From the NCBI GenBank assembly GCA_036339395.1, contig JAYZBD010000007.1, positions 1-24,979 on the forward strand: a DNA stretch of 24,979 bases, written 5' to 3'. The notes beneath the pieces were generated by a model, which made no database searches, was not told the origin of the DNA, and was given only the letters and a program-made list of their open reading frames with translations. This document shows, piece after piece, positions 13,949 to 20,946 of the stretch (positions within the stretch are counted from its first letter, which is position 1; each line of letters starts with the position of its first letter). The position numbers were made by a program, and so were the translations under genes. Source of the stretch: SP202 sp036339395. Its GTDB lineage: Bacteria; Planctomycetota; Phycisphaerae; Phycisphaerales; SM1A02.

Positions 13949-15973
13949 GTGCTTGAACCAGGTGGCGAAAACCAGGCGAGCCTGCCTGCAGAGGTTGCAG
14001 GCTATCGAATAGTCAGGCTGCTGGGCGAGGGTGGGATGTCGGTTGTCTATGCCGCCATGCAGAATCAACCGAAGCGTCTCGTTGCCCTGAAGGTTCTGAA
14101 GGGAACAGTCTTCCCACCTTCCACGCTCCGTCGATTCAAGCAGGAGGTCGAAATACTCGGCAAACTGCGGCACCCGGGCATCGCACAGGTCTTCGATGCG
14201 GGAACCTGGGATGACGGCAGCGGGGAGAAGCCCTACTTCGTCATGGAACATATTCCGGGTGGAAGAGAGCTGGATGTCTACCTTGATGAACGTGAAGCGA
14301 GCATCGAGGAGCGACTGAAGATCTTCGTCCGGGTCTGCGCGGCAATCGATCATGGACATCAGAGGCAGGTGATCCACAGGGACCTGAAACCAGCGAACAT
14401 ACTTGTCGATGAGCAGGGAATGCCGAAAGTCATCGACTACGGCGTCGCTCGCGTATCCGAAGTGAACATAGATGCGAAGACCATGCACACGGAAGCAGGC
14501 CGTCTCGTGGGAACTGTCCAGTACATGGCCCCGGAGCAGGTGGACATGGCGATGCAGGATATAGATGGGCGATGCGACGTCTATGCCCTCGGTGTTCTGC
14601 TCTACCAGTTGCTTCTTGGTCGCCTTCCCCATGAACTGGAGGGCCAGCCCATCTTCGAGGCGATGCGGGCCATTCGCGAGGATGCTCCTCTCACCCCCCG
14701 TCGTTTGAATCCGTCGATCGAGCCGGATCTTGAAACAATCATGCTCACCTGTCTCGAGAAGGAACGATCTCGTCGCTATGCCACGGCAGGTGAACTTGGA
14801 CGGGATATTGTTCGGTACCTGAAGCACGAGCCCATATCCGCTCGGCGACCCAGCCTTGGGTACCGTGCCAGGCTCTTTACCCGGAGGCATCGCACGGTCG
14901 TTCTCGCAGGGGCTGCTGTTTTCGTGGCACTGGTCGCAGCCATCCTTGCCTTGACCCTGCTTCCAGGTTGGCTCAACGCGGTTCGTGAGGCTTCATTGCA
15001 GGAGCAGATCGACCAGGAGCAGTCACTCCGAATCCAGGCGGAATCCGAGCGTGACGAGGCGAGGGCAAGCAGCCCCAACGAGTTCTATCCAGCGACACCA
15101 TTCGCACTTCGTGGGCTGGATTCACCAGCGATGTTGCTGGCCACGTCCGGTTCGGATGATGTCATTGCCGCAGCGTCAAGTGACACCGTCGCTGCGTGGT
15201 CGCTGCCAGATACTCGTCGTCGATCAACAGGGGATACGGGCGAGTTGTCTCCCAGGCTGATCTCCATGAGCCTGGATGGTCGAGTCCTTGCCGTGGCAGG
15301 GGCTCGGGAGATCGTCGTCATCGATCTTGTCGAGGGCAGGGATCAACGATGGAACCTGCCACGCCGGGACCCGGTTTCACTGGCGGTCAACAGCGATGGA
15401 TCCCTCATCGCGATCGCTTTTCCAGACTTCTCCATGAGTCTTTTCACTCCCTCCGGTCGATCCCTCGGCAGGGTTACATCCACGACGGGGAGTTTCGACT
15501 TCCTGGCATTCGGAACATCAGGTCATCTTGCTGGGAGCACTGATTCACGCTTGACGATCTGGACGACCGATCCGGGGCCGAAGGAGGCTCTGAGGTACGA
15601 CCTGGACCTCCACGGGGAACAGCTTGATCTCGCGATCGATCCGGGCACTGGCAGCATTCTCATGCTCGACAGTTCAGGCTCGGTCACCAGTTTCTCGACG
15701 GATGGCTCCACGCTCCCCAGTCGGCGCGCGGTCGCCATGGGTCAGCTCGTGTCGGGCAGCTTTGATCCTGCAGGTGGGGGGATGCTGGCCATCGAGCCAA
15801 GCACGATGTATGTCGTTGATCTTGCCACGAATGAACTGCGTACTCCTTCCATGCCCCTGCCTGTACCCGATGTGCCCTACGTACTCGGCCCTGGAGGGGC
15901 CTTCATTGCCCACGGGACACCCATCGGGGAAGTGGCCCTGATTCCACTGGAGCCACCTCGTCCTGGCCGATAA
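13949..15973 (+). CDS. Transmembrane Ser/Thr kinase with C-terminal beta-propeller
   Basis: The 674-residue product (GTG start) has an N-terminal kinase domain at about 19-285: GEGGMSVVYAA, Lys48 in VALKVLK, VIHRDLKPANIL (Asp145), VIDYGVARV (Asp163, DYG for DFG) and YMAPEQV. A single transmembrane helix follows at about 316-340, then a short coiled coil ('EQIDQEQSLRIQAESERDEA') and about 300 residues of WD40/quinoprotein-like blades ('ISMSLDGRVLAVAGAREIVVIDLVEG', 'SLAVNSDGSLIAIAFPDFSMSLFTPSG'). The kinase is predicted in the cytoplasm and the propeller outside it, as in sensor kinases common in planctomycetes. The extracytoplasmic ligand is unknown. It follows the non-RD kinase by 36 bp and precedes a BFD-like gene by 22 bp, so these are probably one operon. 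Confidence 0.92.
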   Translation: MLEPGGENQASLPAEVAGYRIVRLLGEGGMSVVYAAMQNQPKRLVALKVLKGTVFPPSTLRRFKQEVEILGKLRHPGIAQVFDAGTWDDGSGEKPYFVMEHIPGGRELDVYLDEREASIEERLKIFVRVCAAIDHGHQRQVIHRDLKPANILVDEQGMPKVIDYGVARVSEVNIDAKTMHTEAGRLVGTVQYMAPEQVDMAMQDIDGRCDVYALGVLLYQLLLGRLPHELEGQPIFEAMRAIREDAPLTPRRLNPSIEPDLETIMLTCLEKERSRRYATAGELGRDIVRYLKHEPISARRPSLGYRARLFTRRHRTVVLAGAAVFVALVAAILALTLLPGWLNAVREASLQEQIDQEQSLRIQAESERDEARASSPNEFYPATPFALRGLDSPAMLLATSGSDDVIAAASSDTVAAWSLPDTRRRSTGDTGELSPRLISMSLDGRVLAVAGAREIVVIDLVEGRDQRWNLPRRDPVSLAVNSDGSLIAIAFPDFSMSLFTPSGRSLGRVTSTTGSFDFLAFGTSGHLAGSTDSRLTIWTTDPGPKEALRYDLDLHGEQLDLAIDPGTGSILMLDSSGSVTSFSTDGSTLPSRRAVAMGQLVSGSFDPAGGGMLAIEPSTMYVVDLATNELRTPSMPLPVPDVPYVLGPGGAFIAHGTPIGEVALIPLEPPRPGR

Positions 15974-15995
15974 GGACGGTTGGAGCCTGATCTCA

Positions 15996-16253
15996 ATGGA
16001 ACCTGATGACCACGTCTGCCTCTGCCACCGGGTCCCGTTGCGCAAGCTCGTTCATTTCATGAATCGTGAAAAGCCCATCGTTGCTTCGCAGTTGAGCGAT
16101 TGCCTCGGTGCGGGCACGGGGTGCCAATGGTGCGTCCCCTTTCTCAAGCAGCTTCATGCTCAATGGGAAAGAGGAGAAGAACCGATGCTGCCGATCGCTC
16201 CTTCGGAATACGCCACACGCCGTAGTGCATACCGAAAGAAGAAGGAGTCGTAG
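15996..16253 (+). CDS. BFD-like [2Fe-2S]-binding protein
   Basis: This 85-residue protein has the BFD-type cysteine pattern. Cys8-x-Cys10 lies near the N-terminus in VCLCHRVPL and Cys43-x2-Cys46 in GAGTGCQWCVPFL; a fifth Cys36 is nearby. Bacterioferritin-associated ferredoxin and related domains bind one [2Fe-2S] cluster through four such cysteines and pass electrons or regulate iron release. This protein has a longer basic tail (RRSAYRKKKES) than classical Bfd. It begins 22 bp after the transmembrane kinase, with GGAG 10 nt upstream, which suggests co-transcription. No bacterioferritin gene is nearby, so the partner is unknown. Confidence 0.85.
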   Translation: MEPDDHVCLCHRVPLRKLVHFMNREKPIVASQLSDCLGAGTGCQWCVPFLKQLHAQWERGEEPMLPIAPSEYATRRSAYRKKKES

Positions 16254-16263
16254 GAGTGCCTGC

Positions 16264-16668
16264 TCAGACCCAGACCTGGCAGATGATGACTTCCTGTGGC
16301 CCCATCTTGCCACGCATCGTACCGATGCTCGAATTGACGAATTTCACCTCGTACTCAGGGTGTTCATCAAGCCATTCATTGATGGATTGATCCATGTACG
16401 TCACGGAATCCTGTGTCAACTTCGAGAAGAAGGTCTGGACATGAATCGCACCTTCGCCCGTAGCATTCGGGGTTCGTGACCACTTGTCTTCGTGCCGCTC
16501 ACCCTTCCCGAACGTCTTGATCTTCTTCTTCAGACCACCCGGGCTGTCATGAACAACCTCGATGACCTCATCTTCCGCAGGGACTCCTCCTTCCTTGGGG
16601 AGGTCGTCCGGAGGAAGGTCTGGATTCCTGAAATGTTTGTCAGCGTCCTCGATGGGTACGTCAGTCAT
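16264..16668 (-). CDS. Conserved-looking hypothetical protein
   Basis: From ATG 16668 the product has 134 residues. The first half is acidic, Pro- and Lys-rich and probably disordered ('DADKHFRNPDLPPDDLPKEG'). The second half reads like a compact alpha/beta domain: 'GEGAIHVQTFFSKLTQDSVTYMDQSINEWLDEHPEYEVKFVNSSIGTMRGKMGPQEVIICQVWV'-type order of helix, strand, strand, described here only by its blocks SINEWLDEHPEYEVKFV and GPQEVIICQVWV. The 'INEWL...KFV...VIICQVWV' pattern faintly recalls small proteins such as Cse60, but I would not assign it. Codons upstream of 16668 look non-coding. It converges on the BFD-like gene with 10 bp between stops. Function unknown. Confidence 0.65.
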   Translation of the reverse strand: MTDVPIEDADKHFRNPDLPPDDLPKEGGVPAEDEVIEVVHDSPGGLKKKIKTFGKGERHEDKWSRTPNATGEGAIHVQTFFSKLTQDSVTYMDQSINEWLDEHPEYEVKFVNSSIGTMRGKMGPQEVIICQVWV

Positions 16669-16742
16669 GGTTCCAGCCTCTTGCAGCGAATCTGATGTTC
16701 TATTGATACCCGACCGATCAAATGCATGCAGAAAATTTACGT

Positions 16743-17180
16743 TCAGCCATTCTTCCATGCTCCACAATGGATATGGAATCCACCCTCCCCCTCATTTTCG
16801 AGAGAAAGTACCTGTCGTTGTCCAGTGGCAGGGCCGGTGTGCCAGGCTATTTCGAGACGGGTTCCCCCAGGTGCGATCTCCTTGATCCGCATGCTGCCAG
16901 TGGCAATTCTCCGTATTCTCCCCCTGCCTTGACCAAGGGGTCCGTCACACCGCAGGTAGCGAGGACGGTGGTCCTGGATCCTCTGAGCCCGGGTTGTACC
17001 ACGTATAGCCAGGGTATCGAGCCTGTCGGGAAGCCTGAACGTCAGCAATGGGCCGTGCCCCGAGGCATTTCTGGCGATCATCCAGTCTACATGTGGTGGC
17101 GATTGACCAGCCTCATGCCGGAGCAGGACAACAGGCCGTGGCGGGGCTGAGGGTTCCAGATCTTCCAGGCGGTGTTCCAC
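16743..17180 (-). CDS. Stand-alone protein resembling the LigD 3'-phosphoesterase domain
   Basis: This 145-residue ORF uses a GTG start at 17180 and has no obvious Shine-Dalgarno. It contains PVVLLRHEAGQSPPHVDWMI, LTFRLPDRL, IQDHRPRYLRCDGPLGQGRG and GSMRIKEIAPGGTRLEI. These resemble the DNA polymerase-ligase (LigD) N-terminal 3'-phosphoesterase family, with 'RH....PHxDWMI' for the usual H...HxDxRLE block, a 'DHR..Y...EGP' block and the RG turn. LigD phosphoesterases trim 3' ends during end-joining repair. Here no ligase, polymerase or ku gene is nearby, and several catalytic His/Glu positions cannot be confirmed by eye. The plus-strand ORF over the same bases (16722-17150) lacks any such resemblance and is treated as the shadow. 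It is divergent from the TPR lipoprotein. Confidence 0.6.
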   Translation of the reverse strand: MEHRLEDLEPSAPPRPVVLLRHEAGQSPPHVDWMIARNASGHGPLLTFRLPDRLDTLAIRGTTRAQRIQDHRPRYLRCDGPLGQGRGRIRRIATGSMRIKEIAPGGTRLEIAWHTGPATGQRQVLSLENEGEGGFHIHCGAWKNG

Positions 17181-17220
17181 GAAAGCATGCTACTCGCTGG
17201 CCTGTCATCGATCTGTTCCG

Positions 17221-17226
17221 TATGAT
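17221..17226 (+). promoter_or_regulatory. Possible -10 element for TPR lipoprotein
   Basis: TATGAT (5 of 6 matches to TATAAT) lies 34 nt before the ATG at 17261. GGGAG (17247-17251) is a good Shine-Dalgarno 9 nt before the ATG. No strong -35 is seen. Confidence 0.35.
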
Positions 17227-17260
17227 GGGTAGACGCAACGCAGCAAGGGAGTGCAGCGAA

Positions 17261-17929
17261 ATGGCGAACTCAAGATATTACATCGTGGTGATGGCCCTGC
17301 TTGCAGGGACATTGCTTGGATGCGAATCAGCAACGACTACGATGACCATGCGAGACCAGGCGAACAATGCCGTATGGCAGGGTCGTTGGTCCGAGGCAGA
17401 GCAACTGTATGGCCAGCTCGTAGCCAAATCCCCCGGGAATTGGCGAGTCCAGTATGGGTATGGTCTGAGCGCCATGCATACGGGGGATTTGTCTGAGGCA
17501 AGGCAGGCGCTTGAGATCGCGCATACCTTGAAGCCATCGAACCGCCAGATCGCCCTTGATCTTGCCGAGACCATGTACCAGCAGAAGGATTACAACTCGC
17601 TCTTCAGGTTCCTCGGGGATCGTGCGGAGGCGAGGAGGGATTCGAGCGACTGGCTTCTGCTTGGCGAGTATGCATTGATGACGAACGATCCTGATTCTGC
17701 ACGTGAATTCGTTTCAAAGGCAATGGTTGTAGACGACGCCTCTTCCATCGATCCGTATCTCAGGGCAGCGACCATGTCTGAACAGATGGGTGACCTTGAT
17801 GCCGCGAAGCAGTACCTTCGCACGGGGTGGGAAGTTGATCCATCGAATGCGACAGTTCAGGAACGGCTTCGTTCTTATGGTGTCATTCCCGGCCCGACCC
17901 TGGCGATGCCTTCGAGTGGTACTCGGTGA
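17261..17929 (+). CDS. TPR-repeat lipoprotein
   Basis: This 222-residue protein starts MANSRYYIVVMALLAGTLLGC, a clean signal peptide with lipobox LLGC (Cys21). Tetratricopeptide-like helices follow ('ANNAVWQGRWSEAEQLYGQL', 'YGLSAMHTGDLSEARQALEIA', 'LRAATMSEQMGDLDAAKQYL'). It is probably a periplasm-facing scaffold. The ATG at 17261 is chosen for its signal peptide and GGGAG ribosome site; the frame is open further upstream, but there it overlaps the divergent gene. Its stop overlaps the GTG of the ArsR-methyltransferase gene (GTGA, 17926-17929), so the two are almost certainly translated together, although a lipoprotein and a cytoplasmic regulator make an odd pair. Confidence 0.82.
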   Translation: MANSRYYIVVMALLAGTLLGCESATTTMTMRDQANNAVWQGRWSEAEQLYGQLVAKSPGNWRVQYGYGLSAMHTGDLSEARQALEIAHTLKPSNRQIALDLAETMYQQKDYNSLFRFLGDRAEARRDSSDWLLLGEYALMTNDPDSAREFVSKAMVVDDASSIDPYLRAATMSEQMGDLDAAKQYLRTGWEVDPSNATVQERLRSYGVIPGPTLAMPSSGTR

Positions 17930-18882
17930 GTGAAGTCGTCAGTGGCCGTACTCTGCTCCAGTGGCTCGATCCGCTCACTGATGCCGCACGCCTCCGCCTT
18001 CTCCATCTTCTTGATGGACAGGAGTTGAGTGTTGGTGAGTTGTCCAGTGCACTGCAACTTCCACAATCAACCGTTTCCCGCCACCTGAAGCGATTGTTCG
18101 ATTCTGGTTGGGTCGTTCGCCGCAGCGAGGGAACTGCCAGCCTCTATCGCCGTTCCTCCTCGGCACTAGACGAAAAGGCCAGGAAGATCTGGTCCCTGGC
18201 AGAAGTTGAGTGTCGAGCGGATCCTCAATGTGAAGAAGATACCCGCCGGGCGGCGGAAATCATTTCACAACGCAGTATCGACAGCCGGAAATTCTTCGGA
18301 ACTCTCGGGGGAGAATGGGCAGAACTGCGAAATGACATGTTCGGGTCGGCCATGCAGTTCGAGCCGATGCTATCACTGCTTGATCCCAGCTGGGTCGTGG
18401 CGGATCTCGGCTGCGGCACGGGGGCTTCAGCGGCAGAACTTGCCCCATGGGTTTCGGGTATCGAGGCCATCGACCGTGAGGAAGGGATGCTTGAGGCTGC
18501 TTCCAGCCGCCTGCAGTCATACGAACATGTCAGGTACCACCAGGCTGAGTTGTCGGATCTGCCGCTGGAGGATGCTTCCGTCAATGCTGCCTTGATTTCA
18601 CTTGTTCTGCACCACATGGAGGATCCTCTCGCGGCCATCGAGGAAGCTCTTCGGATCGTCGAGCCGGGAGGTCCGGTCATCGTCGTCGACATGGTCGAAC
18701 ATGATCGTGCCCTGTATCGAGATTCGATGGGGCACGTGCACCTGGGTTTCTCATGTGAAGAGATCGAGTCCTGGGCCTCCAAGAGCGGATGTGAACGTGT
18801 TCGAATCCAGCATCTGCGTCCTGACATGGGAGCAAGTGGGCCGGGTCTCTTCGTGGCAAGGTTCACATCACCTGCCAGGTGA
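17926..18882 (+). CDS. ArsR-family regulator fused to SAM methyltransferase
   Basis: The 318-residue product (GTG start overlapping the previous stop) has an N-terminal winged helix-turn-helix at about residues 8-85: 'ARLRLLHLLDGQELSVGELSSALQLPQSTVSRHLKRLFDSGWV'-like blocks such as LSVGELSSAL and STVSRHLKRL. A class I methyltransferase domain follows, with the SAM-binding motif VVADLGCGTGASAAEL (Asp160-Gly166), the post-I acidic residue in IEAIDREEGM and motif III-IV 'ISLVLHHMEDP'. This fusion is known in bacteria and is often tied to S-adenosylhomocysteine/methionine metabolism, probably sensing SAM or SAH. No ahcY, metH or metK gene is nearby and no SAH riboswitch was seen. No Cys metal-binding motif is visible in the helix-turn-helix part. 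Confidence 0.88.
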   Translation: MSEVVSGRTLLQWLDPLTDAARLRLLHLLDGQELSVGELSSALQLPQSTVSRHLKRLFDSGWVVRRSEGTASLYRRSSSALDEKARKIWSLAEVECRADPQCEEDTRRAAEIISQRSIDSRKFFGTLGGEWAELRNDMFGSAMQFEPMLSLLDPSWVVADLGCGTGASAAELAPWVSGIEAIDREEGMLEAASSRLQSYEHVRYHQAELSDLPLEDASVNAALISLVLHHMEDPLAAIEEALRIVEPGGPVIVVDMVEHDRALYRDSMGHVHLGFSCEEIESWASKSGCERVRIQHLRPDMGASGPGLFVARFTSPAR

Positions 18883-18884
18883 CT

Positions 18885-20801
18885 TCAGGGGGTGCCTTGC
18901 TCGGGAACTTCCGAACTCGGAGGAGTTTCCTCGCTGGAATCTTCCTTCGTGTCCAGCTCGCTCTCCGGCCCGGGAACAGGTTCCAGGGGGAGCAGTTCAG
19001 GAACCTCATCGCCGAGGTCAACCTGCCCTGGTGGTGGGATCCAGATGGTCTCCAGGAGATCTACAAAGGCCTTGTCATCCTGGATTGACCGCATTACATC
19101 CAGGCCCCGTTCAATCAGCATCGGGTTATCCAACTGGTGGCCGATATATGCCAGGAGAAATGCATAGCGATCTCTGTCGGTGTCACCCTTCAGTCGATTG
19201 TTGAGTTCAAGGATGACCCGGTCCATGTCCTTGGATGGAGGAAGCAGCGACTCGCTGTATACGACATCGATCATTTCGGGTTGGAAGCCCATCAGGCTCT
19301 GCAGCGTCAACGCGGCAGAAAGGTAGAGTCCTCCACCCAGTTGCGCGTGGGCCAGCCCAGCGGTTGCAAGTGGGTGGCCCGGAGTGAGTCGCAGCGCCCG
19401 GTTGAAGCGCCTCTCGGCCCAGAGATATTCTCCTTCAGCCAGTTTCTCCTGGGCAGAGAGAATCAACTCCGAGCGCCGAGTGCCGTCTTCTTCGGCCAGG
19501 CTGCCGACTTGTTGTCCATGTCGAAGAATGAGACCGAACTTATCGAGAGGCATCGGTGCCTGTTCCGGTGGCTTCAGCTCGCCAGTCTCAAGCACCGGCG
19601 GGGAATCCAGCGTTGGGGGTGTTGGTGGTTCGGAGGGCAGGTCGAGTTCTTCATTGAAACCAGTTTGGGTGGCTGGATCGGGAATGCCGGCGATGCTGGA
19701 GGGCTCCTGCCCAATACCGGCTTCGCGTTGGCCATATCCACCGGCGACCATGTTGAGTACATTTCGATACTCATTCTCAAGCATGGTGGCGTTCGATGGA
19801 GTGCTGCTCCCCAATGCCTCCTGGTACCGGTTGGCTACGACGCCAAGGAGATCATTGAGGGTGGCATCGGTCCTGTTTTCCAACCGGGAATCATTGGATT
19901 CGTTCGTGATACGCGACGTGTATGCCAGCGAACCCTCTATATCGGGACGATAGGACTGCCCAGCGGGTTCAAAGTTCCTGCCAAGTCGGAAGTCCTCCTG
20001 TATACGGGCAGTGTCCAGGGGAGTGAGCCCCATGTCTGCGTGCGAAAGCCCGTACGCGACAGGAGTCACGCCGCTCAAAGGGGATGCGGCATATCGAACA
20101 GGGATGTCGGCGGAACTTACTCCGACTCCGATGTAATCCGGATCCGTATTCAGATCACGAAGGTTGTACATGCTTCGGAGAACGCTGCTGCGTCGATCAT
20201 CACGCAGGAACCTGTTTGGTTGCCCAATGCCGTAGACAACCGGGCGGGTCATATGCGTGTCCATGAGGTTGTCCACGCCTCCTGGAGCGGCTTCCCTGTG
20301 CATGCTCTCTCCTGCTTCATAGTGACCAAAGTCCCCGATCCGCTTTCCGACATCGACTCGTGACGAGGAGGGGTTGGATGCGTTGGCATTCCAGAAGAAG
20401 GGGTTGTAGTAACCACCTCCGGCGTTCGCTGCCTCCCTTCCCAGTCCGCCACTGCCACCACTTGTGACCAGGCTCGTAGCAAGGCTGCCGATATTCTCCC
20501 AGTACCAGGGATTGTTGTAGAGGGAATCGGCATACATGGCCATCTCGTTGTTCGCTCGCTGGAAGTCACTGTTCGAGTTGTATCCGACAGCATTCTGGTA
20601 TCCACGCCCGGCCAGGGGATTCTGCCCCATCGTGAACCGCCCCTGTTCGGAGCGACTCCGGCTGGTCATTGAATTCCTGGTGCCCCGGGTACTCAGGTTC
20701 CCATCGAGGGCGTGTCCATCTCCAAGGGCATCCTGCCCCGGGGCCTGTGAAGCAATGAAGGATGGTATCGAGAGGCAGACAAGGATCAGTTTTGCATGCA
20801 T
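18885..20801 (-). CDS. Secreted protein with Asn/Gly/Ser-rich region and C-terminal TPR
   Basis: From ATG 20801 the product has 638 residues: a signal peptide (MHAKLILVCLSIPSFIASQA), a long Asn/Gly/Ser/Tyr-rich low-complexity region (about 20-400, with 'NNPWYWENIG' and 'GGYYNPFFWNAN'), a Pro-rich hinge ('SEPPTPPTLDSPPVLE'), and a TPR region at about 444-575 ('AQEKLAEGEYLWAERRFNRALRLTPGHPLATAGLAH'-like blocks). It ends in an acidic Pro/Glu tail. The start is chosen because GGAG lies 9 nt upstream and the signal peptide fits; ATGs at 20807 and 20837 are in frame. Function unknown; it is probably periplasmic or surface-located. Its 3' end is 2 bp from the convergent ArsR-methyltransferase stop. 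Confidence 0.8.
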   Translation of the reverse strand: MHAKLILVCLSIPSFIASQAPGQDALGDGHALDGNLSTRGTRNSMTSRSRSEQGRFTMGQNPLAGRGYQNAVGYNSNSDFQRANNEMAMYADSLYNNPWYWENIGSLATSLVTSGGSGGLGREAANAGGGYYNPFFWNANASNPSSSRVDVGKRIGDFGHYEAGESMHREAAPGGVDNLMDTHMTRPVVYGIGQPNRFLRDDRRSSVLRSMYNLRDLNTDPDYIGVGVSSADIPVRYAASPLSGVTPVAYGLSHADMGLTPLDTARIQEDFRLGRNFEPAGQSYRPDIEGSLAYTSRITNESNDSRLENRTDATLNDLLGVVANRYQEALGSSTPSNATMLENEYRNVLNMVAGGYGQREAGIGQEPSSIAGIPDPATQTGFNEELDLPSEPPTPPTLDSPPVLETGELKPPEQAPMPLDKFGLILRHGQQVGSLAEEDGTRRSELILSAQEKLAEGEYLWAERRFNRALRLTPGHPLATAGLAHAQLGGGLYLSAALTLQSLMGFQPEMIDVVYSESLLPPSKDMDRVILELNNRLKGDTDRDRYAFLLAYIGHQLDNPMLIERGLDVMRSIQDDKAFVDLLETIWIPPPGQVDLGDEVPELLPLEPVPGPESELDTKEDSSEETPPSSEVPEQGTP

Positions 20802-20932
20802 CAACATGATCTCCAGGTGTGCGGCATCTGCTTCCATGGTAGCTCAGCCAAAGAGACGGAATCGGCTTGATCCAGTGATTTCGTGCAGTCCCGGCAACAA
20901 CCCCTGCTTCTGGGAAGTTTGTTGCTGACGGC

Positions 20933-20938
20933 TATACT
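20933..20938 (+). promoter_or_regulatory. metG: Probable -10 element for metG
   Basis: TATACT (5 of 6 matches to TATAAT) ends 8 nt before the metG GTG. There is no Shine-Dalgarno, so transcription probably starts at or near the start codon. The -35 is weak. Confidence 0.45.
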
Positions 20939-20946
20939 GCCGCTCC

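Noticed and set aside
16722..17150. Plus-strand 142-residue ORF opposite the LigD-like gene
   Set aside because: No recognisable motif and a composition typical of antisense reading; the minus frame has family-like blocks.
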